A stretch of 64,000 nt of DNA from Oscillospiraceae bacterium. GTDB lineage: Bacteria > Bacillota > Clostridia > Oscillospirales > Oscillospiraceae. The notes under the pieces are model-generated. The model saw only the letters and a list, made by a program, of their open reading frames with translations. It did no database searches and was not told the DNA's origin. Position numbers and translations under genes: made by a program. The DNA lies in NCBI GenBank assembly GCA_015067525.1, contig SVMH01000004.1:20289-84288 (forward strand), in the 5' to 3' direction. Below are positions 23,415-30,548 of this stretch, in pieces. Every line of letters begins with the position of its first letter. Within the stretch, counting starts at the first letter, position 1.

Positions 23415-23448
23415 AAAACGGATACCGCTTCGCGGTGTCCGTTTTTTC
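23415..23448 (+). terminator. Terminator after the DUF2809 gene (copy 2 of the repeated hairpin)
   Basis: AACGGATACCGC-TTC-GCGGTGTCCGTT followed by TTTTTC. One base differs from copy 1 in the core. Confidence 0.9.
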
Positions 23449-23508
23449 TTTTCACAGCGTAAGATGTGTGCTATACTGAAAAAAACACCCCCAAAAGGAG
23501 GATTCTTT

Positions 23509-24039
23509 ATGAACTTTATGGAAATCGCTGAGACCCGCCAGTCCTGCCGCAGCTATGATACGGTGCGTGAGGTGGAGCAGGAAAAGCTGGACGCCATGCT
23601 GGCCGCCGCCCGTCTGGCGCCGTCTGCCTGCAACGGCCAACCCTATCACTTCACCGTCTGCCGCGGAGAAGTGGCCAAAGAAGTGGAAAAAGCAGCCCGC
23701 GGTATGGCGGGACTGAATAAGTTCGCCTCCGACGCCCCTGTGGTGATTGTGGTGTCGGAAAAGCCCTATGTGAAAACGGCCGCCATGGGCGCCAAGCTGA
23801 AGAATAACGACTACCGCTCCATCGACATCGGCATTGCCGTGGCGTATCTCACAGCGGAGGCGGCGGCCCAGGGCCTGGGTACCTGCATTCTGGGCTGGCT
23901 GGACGACGCCAGGATCCGCGATATCTGCGGGCTTGACCAGCCGGTGCGTTTGCTGGTGACGGTGGGCTATCCCAAGGAGGGCGACCCCCTGCGCAAGAAG
24001 GTGCGCAAGGAGATCAGCGAGCTGAGCAGGGAAATGTGA
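23509..24039 (+). CDS. Nitroreductase-family FMN protein
   Basis: A 176-residue flavoprotein of the small nitroreductase type. Features are the N-terminal MEIAETRQSCRSYD with the FMN-phosphate-binding Arg, LAPSACNGQPYHF, and the C-terminal GLGTCILGWLDDARI and VTVGYPKEGDP. It probably reduces nitro-aromatics, quinones or other acceptors with NAD(P)H; the natural substrate is unknown. CAAAAGGAGG precedes ATG 23509, and the track start at 23308 lies in the upstream gene. A TATACT at 23472-23477 gives its promoter. It is 27 bases before an oxidoreductase gene and may share its transcript. Confidence 0.9.
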   Translation: MNFMEIAETRQSCRSYDTVREVEQEKLDAMLAAARLAPSACNGQPYHFTVCRGEVAKEVEKAARGMAGLNKFASDAPVVIVVSEKPYVKTAAMGAKLKNNDYRSIDIGIAVAYLTAEAAAQGLGTCILGWLDDARIRDICGLDQPVRLLVTVGYPKEGDPLRKKVRKEISELSREM

Positions 24040-24065
24040 TCCTACAACAGGAAAGGGCGTCTTTT

Positions 24066-25304
24066 ATGAAATGTGTATTGATCGGTGCCGGCTCCCGTGG
24101 AATGCTGTATGCCCAGTGGGCATATGAGCACGGCGTGGAGATCACGGCTGTGGCCGAACCGCGGCCGGAGCGGCTGCAATGGGCCGGTGAGGTGCTGCAG
24201 ATCCCGTCGGAGCGGCTGTTTTCCACCGCGGAAGAGCTGTTTGCCGGCGAAGCGCTGGGCGACACCGCCATTATCGCCAGTCTGGATCGGGCCCACTTCG
24301 GCCATGCCATGCAGGCCATGGACCGGGGCTACGACATTTTGTTGGAGAAACCCATCTCGCCCTCTGCGTGGGAGTGCGTGGAGGTGGAGCGCCGCGCGCT
24401 GGAGCTGGGGCGCAAGGTGACGGTGTGCCATGTGCTGCGCTATCACGCGCTGATTGCGGCCATCCGCGCGATTCTGGACTCCGGAGAGCTGGGTCGGGTG
24501 GTCAACATCAAGCACACGGAGAACGTGGGCAACTGGCATATGGCCCACTCCTTTGTGCGCGGTAACTGGCACAGCAGCGCCGAAACGGCACCCATTATCT
24601 TGGCCAAAGCCTGCCATGATATGGACCTGCTGCTGTGGTTTACCCAAGCCCATTGCAAGCGCATCGCAGCATTTGGCTCGCTGGAGTATTTCCGCGGCGA
24701 AAACGCACCGGAGGGCAGTGCGGAGCGGTGCTGTGACTGCCCCATTGCGGAGAAATGCCGCTTTGAAGCGAAAAAAGTCTACCTCCCCACATTGGGTACA
24801 TGGCCCAGCGACATGGTTTGTCTGGAGCAGACGGAGGAGGCGCTGGTGGAAGCGCTGCGTACTTCGCCCTACGGCCGCTGCGTGTTTCGCTGCGACAACG
24901 ACGTGTGCGACCACATGAGCGTGGCCATGGAGTTCGACACCGGCGCCACGGCCACCTTTACCCTCAACGGCCATAGTGACCGTATGTACCGCCAATTCCA
25001 CATCATGTGCACCGAAGGCGAGATCGAAGCCGACGACCGCACCAATACCCTGACGGTCCGCCGTTTCCCGGTGAACGGCGCCGCGCCGGAGCAGGTGGAG
25101 GTACGGCATATCGAAACCTCCGACATCGGCCACGGCGGCAGCGACCTTGTGATGATGGAGGATTTCTTCCTCCGCGGCGGCGCCGAGCGCAGCAGCGTCA
25201 CCCGCTCGGTGGAAAGCCATCTGGTGGCTTTGGCCGCCGAGGAGTCCCGCGTGACAGGCCGTGTGGTCTCTCTGGAGGAATTCCGGCAGAGCATACAGCG
25301 TTGA
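24066..25304 (+). CDS. Gfo/Idh/MocA-family oxidoreductase
   Basis: A 412-residue NAD(P)-dependent sugar or cyclitol dehydrogenase relative. The Rossmann motif is LIGAGSRGMLYA at the N-terminus; the family signature DILLEKPIS lies near residue 95, followed by HVLRYH with the active-site region. A cysteine cluster CCDCPIAEKC near residue 220 may bind metal, a feature of one subgroup. Substrate unknown. ATG 24066 is preferred to the track's 24036 because AGGAAAGG is upstream and it lies after the preceding stop. A terminator follows. Confidence 0.9.
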   Translation: MKCVLIGAGSRGMLYAQWAYEHGVEITAVAEPRPERLQWAGEVLQIPSERLFSTAEELFAGEALGDTAIIASLDRAHFGHAMQAMDRGYDILLEKPISPSAWECVEVERRALELGRKVTVCHVLRYHALIAAIRAILDSGELGRVVNIKHTENVGNWHMAHSFVRGNWHSSAETAPIILAKACHDMDLLLWFTQAHCKRIAAFGSLEYFRGENAPEGSAERCCDCPIAEKCRFEAKKVYLPTLGTWPSDMVCLEQTEEALVEALRTSPYGRCVFRCDNDVCDHMSVAMEFDTGATATFTLNGHSDRMYRQFHIMCTEGEIEADDRTNTLTVRRFPVNGAAPEQVEVRHIETSDIGHGGSDLVMMEDFFLRGGAERSSVTRSVESHLVALAAEESRVTGRVVSLEEFRQSIQR

Positions 25305-25313
25305 CCCATCCCC

Positions 25314-25339
25314 AAGCCCCGCTCCGGCGGGGCTTTTGC
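25314..25339 (+). terminator. Intrinsic terminator after the Gfo/Idh gene
   Basis: AAGCCCCGC-TCCG-GCGGGGCTT with a TTTTGCTT tail. Confidence 0.8.
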
Positions 25340-25374
25340 TTGCCCAAAATTCGGGTATCGGCCGCGAGATAAAC

Positions 25375-25385
25375 CAAGAAACTTG
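25375..25385 (+). promoter_or_regulatory. Operator O1, CAAGAAACTTG
   Basis: An 11-bp inverted repeat CAAG-AAA-CTTG, followed by TGA. First of three sites spaced 31 bp centre to centre upstream of the LexA-like gene. Confidence 0.65.
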
Positions 25386-25396
25386 TGACGAGCTTT

Positions 25397-25425
25397 ACTG
25401 TATCACAAGAAAATTGGTAAGTCAA
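25397..25425 (-). promoter_or_regulatory. Minus-strand promoter inside the operator array
   Basis: Minus-strand TTGACT (25425-25420), 17-bp spacer, TACAGT (25402-25397). O2 lies in the spacer. It would transcribe leftwards, antisense to the Gfo/Idh gene; no minus-strand gene is seen there. Confidence 0.45.
25406..25416 (+). promoter_or_regulatory. Operator O2, CAAGAAAATTG
   Basis: Differs from O1 by one base; centred 31 bp from O1 and 31 bp from O3. Preceded by TCA as in O3. Confidence 0.6.
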
Positions 25426-25436
25426 GCATAAAATCA

Positions 25437-25447
25437 CAAGTTTCTTG
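25437..25447 (-). promoter_or_regulatory. Operator O3, CAAGTTTCTTG
   Basis: Exact reverse complement of O1, preceded by TCA on the plus strand (O1 is followed by TGA). It ends 10 bp before the -35 of the LexA-like gene. Confidence 0.65.
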
Positions 25448-25457
25448 TTAAAATGGA

Positions 25458-25486
25458 TTGACAAAACCAAAGTTCTGGGTTAGTAT
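25458..25486 (+). promoter_or_regulatory. Promoter of the LexA-like gene
   Basis: TTGACA (25458-25463), 17-bp spacer, TAGTAT (25481-25486). Confidence 0.75.
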
Positions 25487-25528
25487 AAAATCGAATTTCA
25501 GCAAAATTGGTCGAGGGAGGTCGAAACC

Positions 25529-26278
25529 ATGAGTTTTGGTGAACGGTTGCGCCGCCGCAGAGAGGAACTGGGTATCTCCCGCGCGGAGCTGGCCGATCGT
25601 CTGGGTGTTTCCCGCTCGGCCATCGGCAATTATGAGACCGGCGTCAGCGCGCCCAAGGAAGAGGTGCTGCTGCGCCTGTTTGACGCGCTGCAGGTGGACC
25701 CCAACTATCTCTACCGTGACAGCTTTCGCACGGCTGCGTCGCCGCTGTATACCGGCGAGGAACAGCGCCTGGTGGAAAAATTCCGCCGCCTGAGCCTGAC
25801 CGGCCGCCGCACGGTGTATGCGCTGGTGGATGCGCTGGGCGAGTGGCAGGAGGAACTGGAAGCGGATCGGGGCGCCGCGGAGCCTCGGGTCATCCCGCTG
25901 TACCGCTCGCCTGCCGCCGCGGGCTATGCCGCGCCGGTGTTTGGGGAGGATTTTACCCCCCTGACCGTCACCGGCGACGTGCCGCCCGGTGCGGAGCTGG
26001 CCGTGCGGATCCAGGGCGACTCCATGGAGCCGGTGATCGCCGACGGCGCGGTGGTGTACGTCAACCACGATCCGCTGCAGAACGGCGATGTGGGCATTTT
26101 CTGCGTGGACGGCGATATGCTGTGCAAGCAGTACTATAAAGACCCGCTGGGCGTAGTGTATCTTTTCTCCCTCAACCGCCGCCGCGCGGATGCCGACGTG
26201 GTGTTCCCCCGCGGCAGCGGGCGGAGCCTGACCTGCTTTGGCCGCGTGATCCTGCACGCCCAACCTCTGCCGGAATAA
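25529..26278 (+). CDS. LexA-like repressor: XRE helix-turn-helix plus S24 peptidase
   Basis: A 249-residue regulator. Residues 4-60 are an XRE helix-turn-helix (RLRRRREELGISRAELADRL, then SRSAIGNYETG). From about 125 is an S24/LexA autoprotease: an Ala-Gly cleavage site in PAAAGYAA, the nucleophile Ser in GDSMEP, and the general-base Lys probably in MLCKQYY. It should self-cleave when stress activates a RecA-like signal, relieving repression. No phage genes are around it, so it looks like a host regulator rather than a prophage repressor, though the XRE-S24 build is phage-type. GGGAGG precedes ATG. Three operator-like sites lie upstream. Confidence 0.9.
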   Translation: MSFGERLRRRREELGISRAELADRLGVSRSAIGNYETGVSAPKEEVLLRLFDALQVDPNYLYRDSFRTAASPLYTGEEQRLVEKFRRLSLTGRRTVYALVDALGEWQEELEADRGAAEPRVIPLYRSPAAAGYAAPVFGEDFTPLTVTGDVPPGAELAVRIQGDSMEPVIADGAVVYVNHDPLQNGDVGIFCVDGDMLCKQYYKDPLGVVYLFSLNRRRADADVVFPRGSGRSLTCFGRVILHAQPLPE

Positions 26279-26283
26279 AAAAG

Positions 26284-26316
26284 AAAAAGACAAGGCAGTT
26301 TGCCTTGTCTTTTTTG
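26284..26316. terminator. Bidirectional terminator
   Basis: AAAAGACAAGGCA-GTT-TGCCTTGTCTTTT between convergent genes. Confidence 0.9.
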
Positions 26317-26330
26317 TTGCAGCTTTTCTT

Positions 26331-27065
26331 TTACAGCAGGAATCCGCCGTCGGAGGCCAGCACCTGGCCGGTGATAAAGGAAGCTTTTTCGTCGGCCAGA
26401 AATGCCACGGCGTGAGCGATATCCTCCGGCGTGCCCAGACGGCCCAAGGGGGTATCGTTGGCCAGCATAGGCAGCGCCTCGGCGGGCAGGGCGTCCAACA
26501 TATCGGTTTTGATGACGCCGGGTGCCACGCAGTTGACGCGGATGCCGGTGGGGCCCAGCTCGGCGGCCAGCGAACGGGTCAGGCCGATGAGGGCGTGCTT
26601 GGTGGCGGAGTAGGTGGCCTCACAGCTGGCGCCCCGCAGGCCCCAGATGGAGGAGATGGTAATGATGCAGCCTTCGTGTTCGTGCAGCATGTGGGGCAGC
26701 ACGGCCTGAATGGTGTGGTAAGCGCCATCCACGTTGACGGCGAAATAACGGCGCCACATCTCCGGCGTTACGTCCTGAAAAAGGCTCTGGCCCGCGGTGC
26801 CGGCGTTGCTCACCAGCAGCGACACGGGGCCGAAGGTCTTCTCAATGCGGCGCACCATCGTGTTCACAGCCTCGCGGTCAGCCACGTCGGCCTGACAGGT
26901 CATGACGCGGCAGCCCTCGGCGGTCAGTTGAGCGGCCAGTTCCTCGGCGCAGTCGCGGCGCTCGATATAGTTGATGCAGACGGCCCAACCGTCGCGGGCC
27001 AGCCGGGCGGCGACGGCACGACCAATGCCGCGGGAAGAGCCGGTCACCAGTGCGATTTTTTCCAT
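26331..27065 (-). CDS. SDR oxidoreductase, FabG-like (possibly EF-P 5-aminopentanone reductase)
   Basis: A 244-residue short-chain dehydrogenase. Cofactor motif TGSSRGIG is at residues 8-15, SNAG near 88, catalytic Ser in ISSIWG and YSATK near 150, and a C-terminal DGGFLL. The overall form fits FabG, but it sits alone, not in a fatty-acid cluster. Stand-alone Firmicute members of this shape include YmfI, which reduces the 5-aminopentanone group on elongation factor P; this is a possibility only. AAGGAGGG precedes the ATG, and a strong promoter lies upstream on the minus strand. Confidence 0.85.
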   Translation of the reverse strand: MEKIALVTGSSRGIGRAVAARLARDGWAVCINYIERRDCAEELAAQLTAEGCRVMTCQADVADREAVNTMVRRIEKTFGPVSLLVSNAGTAGQSLFQDVTPEMWRRYFAVNVDGAYHTIQAVLPHMLHEHEGCIITISSIWGLRGASCEATYSATKHALIGLTRSLAAELGPTGIRVNCVAPGVIKTDMLDALPAEALPMLANDTPLGRLGTPEDIAHAVAFLADEKASFITGQVLASDGGFLL

Positions 27066-27094
27066 AAGAATCCCTCCTTGCTGGGGTTAAAAAG

Positions 27095-27123
27095 AGTATA
27101 ACAAAATTTTTTGGATTTAGCAA
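27095..27123 (-). promoter_or_regulatory. Promoter of the SDR gene
   Basis: Minus-strand TTGCTA (27123-27118), 17-bp spacer, TATACT (27100-27095). Confidence 0.8.
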
Positions 27124-27131
27124 GAAAAGTG

Positions 27132-27160
27132 TTGACAAAGGAAAAGTTTTCGTGTATAGT
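27132..27160 (+). promoter_or_regulatory. tRNA-Val promoter
   Basis: TTGACA (27132-27137), 17-bp spacer, TATAGT (27155-27160). Confidence 0.85.
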
Positions 27161-27174
27161 AATTTACGTTCTCC

Positions 27175-27250
27175 GCGCGGTTAGCTCAGCTGGTAGAGCA
27201 CATGCTTGACGTGCATGGGGTCACAGGTTCGAGTCCTGTACCGCGCACCA
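27175..27250 (+). tRNA. tRNA-Val (GAC)
   Basis: A 76-base cloverleaf: acceptor GCGCGGT/ACCGCGC, anticodon stem CATGC/GCATG with loop TTGACGT (GAC), T-arm GTTCGAGTC, encoded CCA. Confidence 0.97.
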
Positions 27251-27251
27251 A

Positions 27252-27290
27252 AAACGGTGATCTTCGAAAGAAGGTCACCGTTTTTCTTTT
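27252..27290 (+). terminator. Terminator after tRNA-Val
   Basis: AAAACGGTGA...TCACCGTTTTT stem, T-rich tail. Confidence 0.85.
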
Positions 27291-27300
27291 CTTTGCTGCA

Positions 27301-27329
27301 TTGACGATGCTTTTTCTGCATGCTATCAT
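27301..27329 (+). promoter_or_regulatory. MFS gene promoter
   Basis: TTGACG (27301-27306), 17-bp spacer, TATCAT (27324-27329); the start codon is only 17 bases downstream, so the leader is very short. Confidence 0.7.
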
Positions 27330-27345
27330 CACGGAGGTGATGCAT

Positions 27346-28611
27346 ATGACGAAAAAACTTCCGTCCGTCGTTCTGCGCCGGAATAACCGGATCTATATCG
27401 TGCAGGCGGCGGTGGAATATCATATTTCCCTCTTGCTGACGGGCTCGTTTCTGGCGGCGCTGACCTCGCGGCTGGGCATGTCGGATGCCCTGACGGGCAT
27501 TTTGAGCGCCGTGATCTCGCTGGGCTGCGTGTTTCAGCTGTTGAGTCTGCTGCTGCGGCCCCGGCGCTCCCGCGCCTTTATTACGGGCATGAGCGTGCTC
27601 AATCAGCTGCTGTTCGCTGCGCTCTATTTTGTGCCGTTTCTGCCCGGCAGTGACCGGCTGCGGATCGCGCTGTTCGTGGTGCTGATCCTTACGGCTTACT
27701 TTATCTACAATGTGGCCCATCCCGAGAAAGTGAGCTGGCTGATGCACTGGGTGGAGGACGGCGTGCGCGGCATGTTTACCGCCAACATGCAGATCTTCTC
27801 CCTGCTGAGCGGCATGGTGTTTTCCCTGGCCATGGGCGCCGTGGCAGACCATTTCCGGGGCAAAGGGCGGCCGGACACGGCGTTTTTGCTGTGCGGCGTG
27901 ACCGTTCTGGTGCTGATGGCGGTCCATACGGGCCTAATGTGGAACGTTTCGGATCGGGAGCTGCCGCAGCGGAGTGAGCGCGGCGTGCTGCGGCGGTTTG
28001 CTGCCGTGCTGCAGCAGCGTCCGGTGCGGCGCATCACGGTTCTGTATTCGCTGTGGAGCATGGCTAACTATGCGGCCATCCCCTTTTACGGTACGTATCA
28101 GATCAAGGAGCTGGGCTTCAGCCTGACGCTGGTGTCGGCACTGAGCATTGCGGGCAGTCTGGCGCGTGCACTGGTGTCGCGGGCGTGGGGCCGCTACGGC
28201 GACCGCTGTTCCTTTGCCATGATGGTGCGGCGCGGTCTTTTGTTGGCGTCCGCGGGATTTCTGGTCTGCGCCTTTGCATCGCCGGGACGGGGCCTGGTAC
28301 CCTTTGCGCTGTTCAACATCCTGTTTTGTGTAGCGCAGGGCGCGGTGGAGATCGGGCGGAACAACCTGATTTTTGACGTGGTGCCGGAGGAACAGCGCCC
28401 CGATGCGCTGGCACTGACCCAGAGCATCTGCGGTCTGGCGGGCTTTTTGTCCACACTGGTCTTCAGCGCCGTGGTCAGCGCCATGCAGCGCGGCGGCAGC
28501 ACGGTGTTGGGTCTGCCCTGCTATGCCCAGCAGGTGATGAGCGTGGTGGCGTGCGTGCTTGCCTTGACGGCGGCGGCCTATGTGCATACCGCTATGATCA
28601 AAAAACAGTAA
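27346..28611 (+). CDS. MFS-type transporter
   Basis: A 421-residue polytopic protein with roughly twelve membrane segments and MFS-like internal symmetry. The second half opens with RRITVLYSLWSMANYAAIPFYG, and a basic intracellular loop GRYGDRCSFAMMVRRG resembles the MFS loop between helices 8 and 9. The substrate is unknown. ATG 27346 is chosen because GGAGG sits 8 bases upstream; ATG 27340 is too close and the track's 27202 start lies inside tRNA-Val. It has its own promoter and terminator. Confidence 0.85.
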   Translation: MTKKLPSVVLRRNNRIYIVQAAVEYHISLLLTGSFLAALTSRLGMSDALTGILSAVISLGCVFQLLSLLLRPRRSRAFITGMSVLNQLLFAALYFVPFLPGSDRLRIALFVVLILTAYFIYNVAHPEKVSWLMHWVEDGVRGMFTANMQIFSLLSGMVFSLAMGAVADHFRGKGRPDTAFLLCGVTVLVLMAVHTGLMWNVSDRELPQRSERGVLRRFAAVLQQRPVRRITVLYSLWSMANYAAIPFYGTYQIKELGFSLTLVSALSIAGSLARALVSRAWGRYGDRCSFAMMVRRGLLLASAGFLVCAFASPGRGLVPFALFNILFCVAQGAVEIGRNNLIFDVVPEEQRPDALALTQSICGLAGFLSTLVFSAVVSAMQRGGSTVLGLPCYAQQVMSVVACVLALTAAAYVHTAMIKKQ

Positions 28612-28645
28612 AAAAGTCCGGACGGAATTTCCGTCCGGACTTTTT
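28611..28645. terminator. Bidirectional terminator
   Basis: AAAAAGTCCGGACGGAA/TTCCGTCCGGACTTTTT, a near-perfect palindrome between convergent genes. Confidence 0.9.
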
Positions 28646-28656
28646 ATTTCCGAAAG

Positions 28657-29679
28657 TTACACGTTGTCCCAAGGGGAGCGCTCGCGCTCGGCGGAGTCGG
28701 CCACAGGAGGCTCGATGGGGGCGGGCTTGGCGGGGGCGTAGTCGGCGTGTGCGGTGGGGGCATAATCGGCGTGGGCGGCAGCCTTCTTGAGGCGGCGGTC
28801 ACGCAGCAGGATGAAGCCGGCGATAAACAGCACGGCCGCGGCCAGCAGCAGAAGGCCGCCCAGCAGCATGGTGTTGCCGGCGTGGCGCAGCACGGGGCCG
28901 AATACGTTGGGGACGCCGGCGCTCTGGGCCAGCAGCTGAGAGATCTGTGCGCCCTTGAGGGAGACGGCGATGCCCAGCACCGGCAGCGCAGCCAGCGCGG
29001 CGTCAATGCCCAGCCACATCAGGCCTTCCTGACGGGGCCAGCGGAACAGGAAGATCAGCAGCGCCAGCACAAAGGCGGCGCCCAGCAGGGAGATGAGGAT
29101 GATGGGGCCGCGCAGCAGCTGCATCACGGCGGCGAACTCCTCGTAGAGGGCGCTCTGCATCTCCAGCATGGCCTGCGTGATCTCGCCGGACAGGGGGGCG
29201 GCCTGCTGGCTTGCCAGCACGTCCAGCGCATCGGACAGCTGGGCGTCGGTGATGGATACGGCATCCTCCTGCGTCAGCAGGCGCAGCAGCACGATCAGCT
29301 CCTGGCGGTTCTCCTCCACAAGGCGGGCAATCTCCGCTTCGGTCAGCGCCGAGGTGGTAAAGGTGCCCTGCAGCACCTGGCTGAGATCCTGTCCCAGCAG
29401 CTCCACCACTTCGCGGGCGGTGTTGGATTCCAGCAGCGCCTCGGCGGCTTCGGGAGTGATGCCGGCCTCGGTCATGGACTGGATCAGCTCAGGGTCGTTG
29501 AGGGAGATCTCCGACAGGTCGATCTCTTCCACGATCTCTGTGGAGACGTTTTCGATAAATGCCGGATCCAGCAGGCCGGACATGCCCTGCCACACGGGGG
29601 CAAGGATCAGCAGGGGGACCAGAATCATACTCAAAATTGCGGCAAAGATGATGCCGAATACGTTCAGGACTTTTTTCAT
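28657..29679 (-). CDS. Membrane protein with large extracytoplasmic domain, unknown
   Basis: A 340-residue protein. An N-terminal hydrophobic helix (about 7-29, IIFAAILSMILVPLLIL) is followed by an acidic, helical domain (35-190), then three membrane segments (about 193-215, 222-245 and 268-292). The cytoplasmic tail contains AHADYAP twice, one right after the other with a short linker, and a Pro-rich run. This is the build of a possible surface sensor, but I recognise no family. AGGAGG precedes ATG 29679. It is monocistronic with its own promoter. Confidence 0.8.
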   Translation of the reverse strand: MKKVLNVFGIIFAAILSMILVPLLILAPVWQGMSGLLDPAFIENVSTEIVEEIDLSEISLNDPELIQSMTEAGITPEAAEALLESNTAREVVELLGQDLSQVLQGTFTTSALTEAEIARLVEENRQELIVLLRLLTQEDAVSITDAQLSDALDVLASQQAAPLSGEITQAMLEMQSALYEEFAAVMQLLRGPIILISLLGAAFVLALLIFLFRWPRQEGLMWLGIDAALAALPVLGIAVSLKGAQISQLLAQSAGVPNVFGPVLRHAGNTMLLGGLLLLAAAVLFIAGFILLRDRRLKKAAAHADYAPTAHADYAPAKPAPIEPPVADSAERERSPWDNV

Positions 29680-29708
29680 GGGAATTCCTCCTTTTCAAAC
29701 ACAAGTTA

Positions 29709-29737
29709 AGCATACAACAAACACCGGAAATTGGCAA
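29709..29737 (-). promoter_or_regulatory. Promoter of the unknown membrane gene
   Basis: Minus-strand TTGCCA (29737-29732), 17-bp spacer, TATGCT (29714-29709). Confidence 0.7.
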
Positions 29738-29757
29738 GGAAAAAGACGGGTTTCGCC

Positions 29758-29786
29758 TTGCCGCACGGCGGCGGTTATGATACCAT
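29758..29786 (+). promoter_or_regulatory. Promoter of the C26 amidotransferase gene
   Basis: TTGCCG (29758-29763), 17-bp spacer, TACCAT (29781-29786). Confidence 0.55.
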
Positions 29787-29813
29787 ATCCCCAAAGAAAA
29801 GGGGGCGCGGCAG

Positions 29814-30518
29814 ATGGAAAAGAAGAAACCCTTGGTTTGCGTTTCGTCGGATATCCGGCGGCTGGAAAGCGATCCGCGGCGGCTGGAGCTGCAGCTGCAT
29901 GGTACCTATACCGCGGCGGTGGCGTCGGCCGGCGCTGTGCCGCTGGCTGCCTGCGGCCACTGCGCGGAAGAACTGGCGGATTTGTGTGACGGCTTGCTGC
30001 TGACCGGCGGCGCGGATCTGGATCCGTCGCTGTACGGTGAGGCTGTCCTCAACGACACCGTCAAGGTGCAGCCGGAGCGGGACGATTTTGAGTTGGCGCT
30101 CTTCTGGGCCTTTTACCGGCGCGGCAAGCCGATCTTTGGCATCTGCCGCGGCTGCCAGCTCATCAATGTGGCGCTGGGCGGCACGCTGTATCAGGATCTG
30201 GTGGAACAAAAGGGCTTGATGCATTCCGATCCTGAGCTGCGCCACGCGGTGCGCGTGGAGGAGGGCTCGGTGCTGTACCGTTTGTTTGGGACGCAGTTTT
30301 TTGTCAACTCCACCCACCATCAGGCGGTGAAGGACGCGGCGCCGGGGCTGCGGATCACGGCCCGCAGCGACGAGGGCATCGTGGAGGCCTTCGAGCATGA
30401 ATCGCTGCCCATTCTGGCTACCCAATTCCATCCCGAGCGGCTGACAGGCGTGCTGTGGGATGACCGCACGCCGGATTTTGCACCGTTGTTTGCGCATTTT
30501 GCTGCGCTTTGTCAATAA
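29814..30518 (+). CDS. Gamma-glutamyl-gamma-aminobutyrate hydrolase-like class I amidotransferase
   Basis: A 234-residue peptidase C26/PuuD-type enzyme. The catalytic cysteine is in FGICRGCQLIN near residue 105, and the His-Glu pair is in TQFHPERL near 206; DGLLLTGGADLDPSLYGE is a family hallmark. Relatives hydrolyse gamma-glutamyl bonds, for example gamma-glutamyl-GABA in putrescine breakdown. No other putrescine genes are near, so the substrate is open. The start follows GGGGGC-rich sequence with a weak ribosome site (GGGCGCGG). Confidence 0.88.
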   Translation: MEKKKPLVCVSSDIRRLESDPRRLELQLHGTYTAAVASAGAVPLAACGHCAEELADLCDGLLLTGGADLDPSLYGEAVLNDTVKVQPERDDFELALFWAFYRRGKPIFGICRGCQLINVALGGTLYQDLVEQKGLMHSDPELRHAVRVEEGSVLYRLFGTQFFVNSTHHQAVKDAAPGLRITARSDEGIVEAFEHESLPILATQFHPERLTGVLWDDRTPDFAPLFAHFAALCQ

Positions 30519-30548
30519 GAAAAGCACCCGTTCGGGTGCTTTTCTTAT
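30515..30548. terminator. Bidirectional terminator
   Basis: ATAAGAAAAGCACCC-GTTC-GGGTGCTTTTCTTAT palindrome between convergent genes. Confidence 0.9.

Noticed and set aside
25198-25470. 90-codon minus-strand frame leftward of the operator array
   Set aside because: Considered as the product of the leftward promoter, but it lacks a ribosome site, starts upstream of that promoter and overlaps the Gfo/Idh gene antisense.
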